A stretch of 64,000 nt of DNA from the NCBI RefSeq assembly GCF_000959525.1, contig NZ_CP009831.1, forward strand, positions 1,860,001 to 1,924,000. The letters run 5' to 3'. The notes below the pieces were generated by a model. The model was not told the DNA's origin. It ran no database searches and was given only the letters and a program-made list of their open reading frames with translations. This document shows, piece by piece, positions 35,095-43,545 of the stretch (position 1 is its first letter; each line of letters begins with the position of its first letter). The DNA comes from Burkholderia multivorans ATCC BAA-247 (GTDB lineage Bacteria > Pseudomonadota > Gammaproteobacteria > Burkholderiales > Burkholderiaceae). The position numbers were made by a program, and so were the translations under genes.

Positions 35095-35792
35095 CACAGT
35101 GCCTCGCCTTCGGCCAGCATGCCGGCTGCGCGCAGCTCTTTCTCGATCCATCCGGGACGAACGTCGCCCTTGTGGATCGCCGCGATACGCGCGGTTTCGA
35201 CGTCGAGCTTTTTCTGCGCGAGATCGACGATGCGCGCGACGTCGGCGCGCGCAATCACGACGACGCCGTCGGCATCGCCGACCACCAGGTCGCCCGGATT
35301 GACGGGCGTGCCGCCCAGCGAGATCGGCGCATTCACGCGTCCTGCGACGCTTTTGGTCGGCCCGCACGGATTGAGGCCGGCCGCGAAGATCGGATAGTCG
35401 CCATTGGCCAGTTCGTGTGCGTCGCGCACCGCGCCGTCGATGACGATGCCGGCGATGCCGGTCGCCTTCGCCTGCGTCGCCATGATTTCGCCGAGCAGCG
35501 CGCACGAGATGTCGCCCTTGCCGTCGACCACGACGACGTCGCCCGGCTTCGCGACGGCGAGCGCCGCATGGATCGCCAGGTTGTCGCCCACACGGACTTC
35601 CACCGTGATCGCGGGGCCAGCGACCTTCATCTTCGGCGACAACGGCCGCACGCGACCATGCACCGTGCCGCGTCGGCCCGCGACGTCGGCCAGGATCGCA
35701 GCTTGATAGCGCGCGGCAGCCTGAACGAGTTCGGGCGGGACGCGTTCGATGTCGCGATTGATCGGAGAACTGCTGACGAATGGCTTGCTCAT
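35094..35792 (-). CDS. RraA-family aldolase (HMG/oxaloacetate aldolase-like)
   Basis: 232-aa RraA-fold protein. The active-site stretch GIVIDGAVRDAHEL carries the Arg-Asp pair of 4-hydroxy-4-methyl-2-oxoglutarate aldolases, with VVVVDGKGDISCALLGEIMA before it. Expected to cleave a branched 4-hydroxy-2-oxo acid to pyruvate and another acid, or to decarboxylate oxaloacetate. First gene of the ten-gene operon. The ATG has GAGG upstream. It is longer than RNase-E-inhibiting RraA, which favours the enzyme role. Confidence 0.87.
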   Translation of the reverse strand: MSKPFVSSSPINRDIERVPPELVQAAARYQAAILADVAGRRGTVHGRVRPLSPKMKVAGPAITVEVRVGDNLAIHAALAVAKPGDVVVVDGKGDISCALLGEIMATQAKATGIAGIVIDGAVRDAHELANGDYPIFAAGLNPCGPTKSVAGRVNAPISLGGTPVNPGDLVVGDADGVVVIARADVARIVDLAQKKLDVETARIAAIHKGDVRPGWIEKELRAAGMLAEGEAL

Positions 35793-35810
35793 GATTCGAC
35801 CTCGAGTTGT

Positions 35811-35929
35811 GCGTTGTACTGTGTACAACGTTGGTGTACGTGGTGAAATCACTATAACCATCTGGCGCCGACCACGGCACTGGCGTTTACCCTTTTACGT
35901 GGTAAATCAGCGTTTTACTCTGTACAATT
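35811..35929. promoter_or_regulatory. Paired IclR operators and divergent promoters
   Basis: A 20-bp sequence occurs twice in direct orientation: GCGTTGTACTGTGTACAACG (35811-35830) and GCGTTTTACTCTGTACAATT (35910-35929), 16 of 20 identical and 99 bp apart. The first contains a perfect palindrome, GTTGTAC-TGT-GTACAAC. It lies just downstream of a minus-strand TATAGT -10 (35851-35856). The second overlaps a plus-strand TACAAT -10 (35923-35928) with TGGTAA 17 bp upstream. A further inverted repeat, TTTACC-N9-GGTAAA, sits at 35886-35906. The layout fits one regulator controlling both the operon and itself. Confidence 0.65.
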
Positions 35930-35957
35930 CCGGCTGAATGTCGACGGGAGAAAGGGA

Positions 35958-36671
35958 ATGGGAAATGACGGGGTGGTGGCTGTGGAAAAGGCGCTTTCGC
36001 TGCTGGACTGCTTCAAGCCCGGCGCCGAATCGCAGTCGCTCGCGATGCTGTCGCAGGCGTCCGGCATGCACAAGACGACGGTCTATCGCTTGATGAATTC
36101 GCTGGAGCGAATGGGCTATGTCGTGCGCGCGCAATCCGGCAACTATTCGCTCGGACATCGCGTGCTGTACCTTGGGAAGCTGTACGAGCAGTCCTTCCAT
36201 CTGTCCACGGTCGTTGAACCGGCGCTGCATGCGCTGGCCGCGCTGACGAAAGAAAGCGCATCGTACTACGTGCACGACAACGGGCAGCGGCTTTGCCTGT
36301 TTCGCGTCGAGCCGTCCGAAGGACTGCGTGAAACGCGGCTCGCGGGGACGGCGCTGCCGCTCGACGATACGGCGATCAGCCACGTGATTCGCTTCTGGGG
36401 ACTCGGCGAACCGATCTACGACAAGCCGCCTGCACTGCCCCTCTTTACCGCGGGCGCGCGCGATGTGCACACGGCAGCGTTCGCGGTGCCGATCTTCGGC
36501 GCCGGCGACAAGTTCATGGCGGCGCTGACGCTTTCCGGTCCTGCATCTCGGCTCAGCGTCGCGCACGAGTCGGGCGAACTGGATCGACCGCAACTGGAGG
36601 CGGCCGCCGATCTGTCACGGAAGCTGGGCGCGAGTGCCGCGTTCTGCGAGAACATCTACGGAAAGCGTTGA
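35958..36671 (+). CDS. IclR-family regulator
   Basis: 237-aa IclR protein. It has an N-terminal winged HTH (SLAMLSQASGMHKTTVYRLM, then NSLERMGYVVRAQSGNYSLG) and a C-terminal GAF-like effector domain with AALTKESASYYVHDNGQRLC and AFAVPIFGAGDKF. It is divergent from the ten-gene catabolic operon and separated from it by the paired operators, so it is the obvious local regulator. The ligand is probably an intermediate of that pathway. Confidence 0.88.
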   Translation: MGNDGVVAVEKALSLLDCFKPGAESQSLAMLSQASGMHKTTVYRLMNSLERMGYVVRAQSGNYSLGHRVLYLGKLYEQSFHLSTVVEPALHALAALTKESASYYVHDNGQRLCLFRVEPSEGLRETRLAGTALPLDDTAISHVIRFWGLGEPIYDKPPALPLFTAGARDVHTAAFAVPIFGAGDKFMAALTLSGPASRLSVAHESGELDRPQLEAAADLSRKLGASAAFCENIYGKR

Positions 36672-36811
36672 ATGGCGGACGGCAGCAGACTCTGATCATC
36701 GCTCGCACAGATCCGCCAGGTCAGACTCCCGCAGTCGCAGAGACGTGCATGCTACGATCAGTCGGTCGGCGTCGACCTCTGACCGCTCACTCCTCGACTT
36801 TGAGGGTAACC

Positions 36812-37567
36812 GTGCCCATCGATTATCTCCGCGCATTCACTATCCCCGAACGCAGCGACGCCGCGAATCGCCGTCTCGGCCGATCGCTGGCGTTCGTCGC
36901 GGGCGCGGCCAACGCCGGTGGATTCTTCGCTGTCGGGCAGTACACGTCCCACATGTCCGGCATCGTGTCGTCGATGGCCGACAACCTCGCGCTTGGCGAC
37001 ATCGGCGTCGTCGTGGCCGGCTTCAGTTCGTTGCTGTCGTTCCTCGTCGGGGCCGCCACGTCGGCGATCCTGATCAACTGGGGCCGCCGCCGGCATCTGA
37101 GCAGCCAGTACGCAATGCCGTTGATTCTCGAGGCGACGCTGCTTCTGCTCTTCAGCCTTCTAGGATCGGGGCTCGAGACGCACCAGGTGCTGTTCGTACC
37201 GGCAACCGTCTGCCTGCTTTGTTACGTGATGGGCCTGCAAAACGCGATGATCACGAAAATCTCGAAGGCGGAGATACGTACGACGCATGTCACCGGCCTG
37301 GTAACGGATATCGGAATCGAACTCGGCAAGCTCCTTTATTGGAACCTTGGAACAACGCACCGGGATCTCGTCCGCGCAGACCGGCAGAAACTCCTTCTGC
37401 TTGGATCGCTGCTGCTGTCGTTCCTCGTCGGCGGGCTCGCAGGCGCGGTCGGCTTCCGCCACGTCGGCTTCATGTCCAGCGTTCCGCTGGCCATTGTCCT
37501 CGTCACCCTCGCTGTCGTTCCGATCTTCGACGATATGCTGGCCCGACGCCGTTGGCCGAAACGGTAG
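36812..37567 (+). CDS. YoaK/DUF1275-family membrane protein
   Basis: 251-aa protein with about six hydrophobic segments and the DUF1275 pattern: FVAGAANAGGFFAVGQYTSH and HMSGIVSSMADN near the N-terminus, then MGLQNAMITKISKAEIRTTH and HVTGLVTDIGIELGKLL. The start is a GTG with GAGGG six bases upstream. The family is widespread and its function is not known to me. No operon partner is visible. Confidence 0.85.
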   Translation: MPIDYLRAFTIPERSDAANRRLGRSLAFVAGAANAGGFFAVGQYTSHMSGIVSSMADNLALGDIGVVVAGFSSLLSFLVGAATSAILINWGRRRHLSSQYAMPLILEATLLLLFSLLGSGLETHQVLFVPATVCLLCYVMGLQNAMITKISKAEIRTTHVTGLVTDIGIELGKLLYWNLGTTHRDLVRADRQKLLLLGSLLLSFLVGGLAGAVGFRHVGFMSSVPLAIVLVTLAVVPIFDDMLARRRWPKR

Positions 37568-37632
37568 CCGTCGCCGGCCGGCATGGTCGCAGCGGTCCAC
37601 ACGATCGGTCACCGCTTTTCCCACCGATGTAC

Positions 37633-38067
37633 TCAACGTCGCTGCGTAACCGGACTCTCGGCGTCGACAGCCCCAGCCGCGTGGAGCGAGCCGCCAACGG
37701 CGATCGGGCCACGCACTTCCAGATCGCCGTATACGGTCAGCGGCCCATGCACCGTAAGCGGGCCATGGAATGTATTGTTTCCACCGCGTTTGCGTATGGC
37801 GTGACCGTCGGCGGGATTCCGTTCGATCGAGGCTGCCGTGATCGGGCCGTGAGCGGAGATGTCGCCGGCCACCGTCAGCGAACCGTCGACCGTCACCGGC
37901 CCGAGGACGACGAGCGATCCATCGACGTTCAGCGGCCCCGTGACGACCGGCTCCGCGTGGGCTGACGCGACAGCGATAAAGGACGCCAGCACGACAACGC
38001 TCGCTATGGCGCTCGCTGCCGGCCTGCATGCCATGCGCCTTCCTGGCGCCGGATTGAAGCGTTTCAC
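37633..38067 (-). CDS. Secreted hexapeptide-repeat protein (beta-solenoid-like)
   Basis: 144-aa protein. A GTG start follows AGGAGGACAC, one of the best ribosome sites here. A signal peptide (IASVVVLASFIAVASAHA) leads to about 90 residues built of six-residue steps such as VTGPLNVDGSLVVLGPVTVD and, later, GPLTVHGPLTVYGDLEVRGP. The step pattern is G-x-hydrophobic-x-hydrophobic-x. Such spacing suggests a small left- or right-handed beta-solenoid, like an exported bactofilin-type polymer former. No family name can be given. Confidence 0.65.
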   Translation of the reverse strand: MKRFNPAPGRRMACRPAASAIASVVVLASFIAVASAHAEPVVTGPLNVDGSLVVLGPVTVDGSLTVAGDISAHGPITAASIERNPADGHAIRKRGGNNTFHGPLTVHGPLTVYGDLEVRGPIAVGGSLHAAGAVDAESPVTQRR

Positions 38068-38629
38068 GTGTCCTCCTGGTCGTTGCACCCTACACGGGCG
38101 CTAGCGGTTCGCTGGCCCGCGACAGTGGCCGGCCATTGCAGCAGCTTCGGTTCCTGCATGGTCGTCATGCGTAGCGACGTGACGTCGGCAGGGCTGCCGC
38201 AGCGGCTTGAGCGAATCACACGGAGTCCGCTCCGCATCCCGTTGTCTGGAAAATTTTCCGACGCTCGTATCGTTGGCGCAACATGTTCGGCGGCCTGGAG
38301 TCGTGGACGCACGCCGGCTCGAGGAACTGAAATCGGAGAACGATCGGCGTCCGGGCAAACGGGCTGATTGCATCCGCGCAGACAAACGTCGCCTATCCGT
38401 GCCGCGATTTTCAATGCGTAGATGTGAATCGGCGCCGTCGACCGCCGATTGCGTATCGATGCTTCATTCATCGTTCCGGACTCCGTATGGTGCGCAACAA
38501 TCCCGCGTGAAGGTTCACCGCATTTCATACGAATCGGCTCGGCGGCGACTATTCTGTCTAAAGGATCGACTGTCCGCGCACATCGTTCGCCGCCCGCCTC
38601 GCCCGCGCGCGACGAACGCGCGCAGCCCC
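38068..38629. other. Intergenic region upstream of hybrid kinase
   Basis: No gene with convincing composition on either strand. It contains a perfect 12-bp palindrome GGAAAATTTTCC at 38248-38259 and an AT-richer stretch near 38520-38570 that could hold the kinase promoter. Confidence 0.5.
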
Positions 38630-40405
38630 ATGCGCCCGCACCGCCTCTTTTCCATCGACTCGACCGACGTCGCGCACGACGCGGCCACGGCGAGTGTCGT
38701 CGCCACCGCGCTGCTGGCCGTCGCGCTCGCGAGCGCGCTGCATCGGCTCGGCAGTCTCGACGCGACCGTCGGCACCGTGTGGGCGTCTTACGTCGCGGGC
38801 AGCGCGGCCGGTCTCGCGATCATCGCGCACCGCGATCGGCGCTCGGCCATGCGCGCCGGCGATCGCACCGTTTCGATCGCGTGGAGCGTAGCGTTCGGCG
38901 CCGCGGCCGGCATCGGCTGGGGATCGGCCGGCCTTCACGCGGCCGCCGTCGCCGACGCGCACGCGCAGGTCGCCGTCGCGATGGCGACGCTCGCGGTCGT
39001 CACGGCCGCCGCACCGCACTTCAGCCCGTCGACTCCCGCGCTGCTCGCCTTCGTCCTGCCGGCGACCGTACCGGGCGTCGTCGCCGCCGCGCTATCTACA
39101 CACGCCGCACAACGCGCGCTCGCGCCGACGCTGCTCGCGATCGCCGCGCTCGCCGGCATCGTCGCACTGCTCGCGCACCGCGCGATCGCGCGCCACGGCC
39201 GGCTGCGGTCGGACGCCGAACGGCGCGCCGCCGAGCTGCAGCGCGATCGCGACGCCGCGGTGCAGCGCGCGGTCGAGCTGCGTCGACAGAAGCTGCGCGC
39301 GGAAGCCGCGAATCTCGCGAAGTCGCGGCTGCTTGCCGCCGCGAGCCACGATCTTCGCCAGCCGTCGCACGCGCTCGGCGTGCTGGTCGGCGCGCTGCGC
39401 GGCGTACCGATGCCGGCCGACGGTCAACGGCTGCTGCAGCAGATCGAGCTGTCGACGCGCGCGCTCGACACGCTGTTCGGTGCACTGCTTGACGTGTCCC
39501 GTCTCGATGCCGGCGTCGTCGACGTGCATCGGCGACCGTTCGCGATCGACACCGTGCTCGGTCGCGTATGCAACGAATATCTGCTCGATGCGGCCGCAAA
39601 GGGCCTGCGTCTGTCGCGCGTGCCGTGCCGCGCGATCGTCGACTCCGATCCGGTGCTGATCGAGCGCGTCGTGCGCAATCTCGTCGGCAATGCGGTGCGC
39701 TATACCGACGCGGGGCGCATCGTCGTCGGCTGCCGCTACCGCGGCGCGCGCATCGCGATCGAGATCCACGATACGGGCCGCGGCATCCCGCGCGATCAGC
39801 TCGAACTCGTCTTTCGCGAGTATTACCGCGTCGACGGCGCCGCGTCGGACCACGACGGCGGATTCGGGCTCGGGCTCGCGATCGTGCGCCGCCTCGTCGC
39901 GCTGCTCGGATGCCGGTTGTCGGTGTGGTCGGAACCGGGGCGCGGATCGTGTTTCGTCGTGTCGGTGCCGCGCGCGCGGACCGCGGGCGGCGTGGGCCGG
40001 CACGCCGCGCGGGCCGCCGCGTTCGTGGTCGTCGTCGACGACACACGCGCCGTACGCGACGCGATCGCACGACGGCTCGTGCGATGGGGTTACGACACGC
40101 TGTCGGCACGCTCGGCCGACGAAGCGATCGAACGGCTGTCGCGGTGCACGACACGCCCGAGCGTGTTCGTCAGCGCGTTGCATCTGCAGGGTACGGAGAC
40201 CGGCATCGACGTGATCGACCGTCTGCGCGCCGAATACAATCTCGCGATTCCGGCGCTGCTGATCGGCGACGCATCCGATACGGCGCCGCTCGCCGATGCA
40301 AACGGCTGCCTGCTGCTGCACCGCCCAATCGAGAACGGGCAGTTGCGCGCGGCCATCGCGCAACTCGTCGCGGCCGGTGCACCGGTCGAAGCGGTCGATG
40401 GCTGA
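38630..40405 (+). CDS. Hybrid sensor histidine kinase with degenerate receiver domain
   Basis: 591-aa inner-membrane kinase. It has about five to six hydrophobic segments (20-185), a short coiled linker, the dimerisation/phosphoacceptor box AASHDLRQPSHALG (His240), then the ATPase with N box (RNLVGNAVRYTD), G1 (HDTGRGIP) and G2 (GFGLGLAIV). The C-terminal receiver (about 464-585) keeps DD470-471. However, the phospho-acceptor Asp is Ala516 (VSALHL where DYRL is usual), and the conserved Lys is Arg565 (LLHRPI). The receiver therefore cannot be phosphorylated at the usual site and probably acts as an allosteric module. The response regulator gene follows. Confidence 0.87.
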   Translation: MRPHRLFSIDSTDVAHDAATASVVATALLAVALASALHRLGSLDATVGTVWASYVAGSAAGLAIIAHRDRRSAMRAGDRTVSIAWSVAFGAAAGIGWGSAGLHAAAVADAHAQVAVAMATLAVVTAAAPHFSPSTPALLAFVLPATVPGVVAAALSTHAAQRALAPTLLAIAALAGIVALLAHRAIARHGRLRSDAERRAAELQRDRDAAVQRAVELRRQKLRAEAANLAKSRLLAAASHDLRQPSHALGVLVGALRGVPMPADGQRLLQQIELSTRALDTLFGALLDVSRLDAGVVDVHRRPFAIDTVLGRVCNEYLLDAAAKGLRLSRVPCRAIVDSDPVLIERVVRNLVGNAVRYTDAGRIVVGCRYRGARIAIEIHDTGRGIPRDQLELVFREYYRVDGAASDHDGGFGLGLAIVRRLVALLGCRLSVWSEPGRGSCFVVSVPRARTAGGVGRHAARAAAFVVVVDDTRAVRDAIARRLVRWGYDTLSARSADEAIERLSRCTTRPSVFVSALHLQGTETGIDVIDRLRAEYNLAIPALLIGDASDTAPLADANGCLLLHRPIENGQLRAAIAQLVAAGAPVEAVDG

Positions 40406-40733
40406 CGCGCGGGCGCGCACAGATGTGCCGCAACCCGCCCGTTTATGTCATCGAGAAATATATCGACGCCGGCGCGGGAAGCGACGCGCCCGCTTCCCGC
40501 AAACGCGCAGCAGCATCGATCTCGGGCCGGCGACAAGCGAACAGCCTTGAGCATGGGAGGCACTGCACCTGCATTACGCACCGCGACGACCGAGTTCGCA
40601 CGATTTCCGGTCGAATCGCAACGCGGCGTTGAACGCGCGAACATTTCGATCGGCCGACGCATCCAACATCGGGACACCTGCCGGTAAGATCGGTCGATCC
40701 GCTCAACCGGTTCTTGCCGCGAACCCAGACGCC
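40406..40733 (+). other. Gap between kinase and response regulator genes
   Basis: No gene seen. A locally AT-rich patch (40440-40470, containing AAATATATCG) could carry a separate promoter for the response regulator. Confidence 0.45.
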
Positions 40734-41363
40734 ATGAAAATTCTGATCGTCGACGATCATCCGGTGCTGCGCGACGGCGTCGAGGCGCTGCTGCGTCGCA
40801 ACGATGCGGCGCTCGCGGTCGTCCAGGCCGCGAGCGCCGACGACGCGATGCAGATGCTCGACCAGCACGCGGACATCGACGCGATCGTGCTCGACCTCAA
40901 GATGCGCGGCACGAGCGGCGTCGACGCGATTGCCGCGCTCGCGCGTGCGCGCCCGGCGCTGCAGATCATCGTGCTGTCATCGTCCGAGGATCCGCGCGAC
41001 GTGCGCGCGGCGTTCGCGCACGGCGCGCTCGGCTACGTGCCGAAGTCGGCGAGCGCGCATACGCTGCTGTCCGCCATCGTGATGGTGCTGAACGGCGAGC
41101 GCTACGTGCCGCCGCTGCTGCTCGACGACGGCGCGGCCTACGCGATCGAACCGACACGCCACGCCGCCGGCGCGCCGCTGACGCCGCGTCAGATCGAGGT
41201 GCTTCGCTATCTCGCGGAAGGCGTGCCGAACAAGGTGATCGCGGATCGGCTCGGCTTGTCGGAAAAAACCGTGAAGGCGCATATCACCGCGATCTTCCGG
41301 ACGCTGCACGTGCTGAACCGCACGCAGGCGGCCGCTGCCGGCAGGAAGGCCGGGCTGATCTGA
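40734..41363 (+). CDS. NarL/FixJ-type response regulator
   Basis: 209-aa regulator. The receiver is intact, with D7-D8, phospho-acceptor D54 in VLDLKMRG and K104 in VPKSASA. A LuxR-type HTH follows (LTPRQIEVLRYLAEGVPNKV, then IADRLGLSEKTVKAHITAIF). It lies 328 bp downstream of the hybrid kinase and is its likely partner, with phosphate passing directly from His240 because the kinase's own receiver is dead. The ATG used gives the exact receiver start MKILIVDDHP. Confidence 0.9.
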   Translation: MKILIVDDHPVLRDGVEALLRRNDAALAVVQAASADDAMQMLDQHADIDAIVLDLKMRGTSGVDAIAALARARPALQIIVLSSSEDPRDVRAAFAHGALGYVPKSASAHTLLSAIVMVLNGERYVPPLLLDDGAAYAIEPTRHAAGAPLTPRQIEVLRYLAEGVPNKVIADRLGLSEKTVKAHITAIFRTLHVLNRTQAAAAGRKAGLI

Positions 41364-41429
41364 CGCGGTGCGTGCATGACCTGCATTGCATGCCCCGCGC
41401 GCATCGCTGCCGGCAGCGGGCCGCGGCCG

Positions 41430-42767
41430 TCAGCGGTGCTTCGGCATCCGCGTGCCGCTCGTCTGCATCAGCTCGGTACGCACGGTCGGCAGGCTGGTCG
41501 TCACGGCGCCGCCGGCCGGAATCGTGCCGGACGTCGAGGCGCCGATCGAGGGCGGCAGTGCGACGCCGCTCAAGGTATTGCCGTACACGACGATCGCGCT
41601 CGCCGGGCAGGCGTTCGTCAGCAGCGACACCGGCGCATCGGCGATCGACGTGAACGCGTTGTCGATCACCGCGAACTGGCAGACGTTCCCGTACGCACGA
41701 AAGCCCGCAAAACCGGACCGCGACACGCGATTGCCCTTGACGACGCCATACGACACGGAGCCCGACCACGTATCGAGCTCGATCGCGGCCTGGTGCGTCG
41801 GCGGCAATCCGTTGTTCGCGTTCGTGCCGTCCTGAATCGCATCGACGACGTTGTTCTCGATCCTCACGTCCGTCACGCCGTACGTGTGCCAGCTGTCCTC
41901 CTGCGCGACCAGAATCCCGGCCGCCTTCTGCACGCCGACCACCGTATTGTTCGAGATCGTCACCGAGCGGCCGCCGACGACCGAGATGCCGCGTCCCCAC
42001 GGATTGCCCGATACCGAATTGCCGTCGATCAGCACGTTGCCGCTGAGGCGGCCGTCGGCTTCATAGCTGACGACCGCGATCAGATCGTCGCCGGTGCCCG
42101 TCACCGTGTTGCGCTGCACGCGCACGTCGGTCGAGCCGTTCGTCACGTGGATGCCGTCGGCGAGCGTCGCGCTTACCGCATTGCCGACGATCGCGACCTG
42201 ACGACCGCCGTACACGAAGATCCCCGCACTCGCGCCGCCGCGTATCGTCACGCCGAGCACCTGCACGCCGCTGCCGGTCACCTGCACCTTCGTCGACTCG
42301 CGCGTCGCGAGCCGCGTCGTGCCGGTGCCGATCAGCGTGATGCCGACGAGCGTCGATCCGCTGCCGCTCATCGTCAGCGTCTGATCGCCCGCCGTCGTCG
42401 CGATGAGCGTCGCGCCGTAACCGGAGATCACGACGTCCGCTTTCGAGACCGTCAGCGAGCGTCCGACCTCGTAGCGCCCGGGCGCGAGCACGAGACGCTG
42501 GCCCGGCTGCAGCGCGTCGAACGCGGCCTGCAGCGCATCGGCCTGATCGCCGCCGTTCGCGCTCGGCTGAATGGTCGCGACCGGCAACGCACCGGCGGCA
42601 CGCGACGCGCGCGCATACCGGTCCGACACGCGCGTATGCCAGGCGTCAAACCGCGTCGGCCAGCCGGACGCGGGCGATTCGGCAACGGCCGGCCATGCGG
42701 CCCAGCAGCCGGCGCAAAGGAGCACCGCGGCCGGCGCGGGGCCGCGGGCGTGCAACATGTTTTTCAT
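41430..42767 (-). CDS. Exported right-handed beta-helix protein
   Basis: 445-aa protein with a signal peptide (APAAVLLCAGCWAAWPAVA; the LCAGC could also be a lipobox). The mature part starts like a pectate-lyase-type glycan enzyme (NGGDQADALQAAFDALQPGQ, then a GRYEVG strand). It continues as parallel beta-helix rungs rich in N-x-V/I-x-G steps, such as GIFVYGGRQVAIVGNAVSAT. Proteins of this shape are polysaccharide lyases, epimerases or hydrolases (NosD/Pectate_lyase_3-like). Catalytic residues cannot be picked out. It faces the response regulator gene. Confidence 0.75.
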   Translation of the reverse strand: MKNMLHARGPAPAAVLLCAGCWAAWPAVAESPASGWPTRFDAWHTRVSDRYARASRAAGALPVATIQPSANGGDQADALQAAFDALQPGQRLVLAPGRYEVGRSLTVSKADVVISGYGATLIATTAGDQTLTMSGSGSTLVGITLIGTGTTRLATRESTKVQVTGSGVQVLGVTIRGGASAGIFVYGGRQVAIVGNAVSATLADGIHVTNGSTDVRVQRNTVTGTGDDLIAVVSYEADGRLSGNVLIDGNSVSGNPWGRGISVVGGRSVTISNNTVVGVQKAAGILVAQEDSWHTYGVTDVRIENNVVDAIQDGTNANNGLPPTHQAAIELDTWSGSVSYGVVKGNRVSRSGFAGFRAYGNVCQFAVIDNAFTSIADAPVSLLTNACPASAIVVYGNTLSGVALPPSIGASTSGTIPAGGAVTTSLPTVRTELMQTSGTRMPKHR

Positions 42768-43317
42768 CGCATGTCTCTTTCGCGCGGCCGCCGACGACGG
42801 CCGGCAGACGGCCGCGAGTGGTCCGCGCATCGAAACGGCCGATCGGCGCATGGCACATGCGCGGAACGACCGGACTTCAAGCCTTGCTTGCTCCGCCGAG
42901 ATGGCGGCACAACGGCAAATGGCGCATCGCCGCGCGCGGCGGCCGATACGCGATCGCACGTTCGCCCGCCGGCGCACGTTGCGTGGTCCCCCGTAAAGAC
43001 GGCTCGATCGCGGCGGCGCCGGCACTGCGTGCCGCGATCGAACCGATCAATTGGCCCTGCGTTCCCGAGCGTGGCTGGATGATCGGCTTGCCCCCAAAAC
43101 TCGCCGATTCGTTCCGTCCCTCATCAATCAGTCTATTTCGCGCGCATCGCGCGTAAATGCGACATAAGGCGCGCGACGTCGTAAGACCGCGGCACGGCAA
43201 TTGCGCACGTGCGCAAGCATGCGCGCGCCTGTATCTTTTCCGGCACGCGGCGCAAGCCGATAATGACGGCCTCTCGCGTGCCGCGCGAGCGCGTATCGAT
43301 GCAAGGAGGACGCTGTC
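42768..43317. other. Gene-free 550-bp region
   Basis: No convincing ORF, RNA or repeat seen on either strand. Open frames here are Arg/Ala-rich shadows. It must hold the promoters for the beta-helix gene and for the DUF2945-DUF488 pair, but no clear boxes were picked out. Confidence 0.5.
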
Positions 43318-43545
43318 ATGACGACACGATTCCGGATCGGCGATCACGTCCGGTGGAATTCCGAAGCCGGCTATGTGACGGGCACGATCGTCGCGATCCA
43401 TACGGAAGACTTCGACTACAAGGGTCATCGCCACCGCGCGTCGCCCGACGATCCGCAGTACGAGATCAGAAGCGACCGAACCGACCATATCGCCGCGCAT
43501 CGCGGCCGCGTGCTCGAACGCATTTCCGGCAAAGGCGACACGTGA
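43318..43545 (+). CDS. DUF2945 (Tudor-like) small protein
   Basis: 75-aa protein of the hypervirulence-associated TUDOR/DUF2945 family: FRIGDHVRWNSEAGYVTGTI, then DYKGHRHRASPDDPQYEIRS and the terminal AAHRGRVLERI. A strong AAGGAGG precedes the ATG. The fold is an SH3-like barrel; function unknown. Its stop overlaps the GTG of the DUF488 gene, so the two are coupled. Confidence 0.85.
   Translation: MTTRFRIGDHVRWNSEAGYVTGTIVAIHTEDFDYKGHRHRASPDDPQYEIRSDRTDHIAAHRGRVLERISGKGDT

Noticed and set aside
42877-43500. 207-codon minus-strand frame covering the gap before DUF2945
   Set aside because: Cys/Arg-rich shadow with no start signal; overlaps the DUF2945 gene in antisense.
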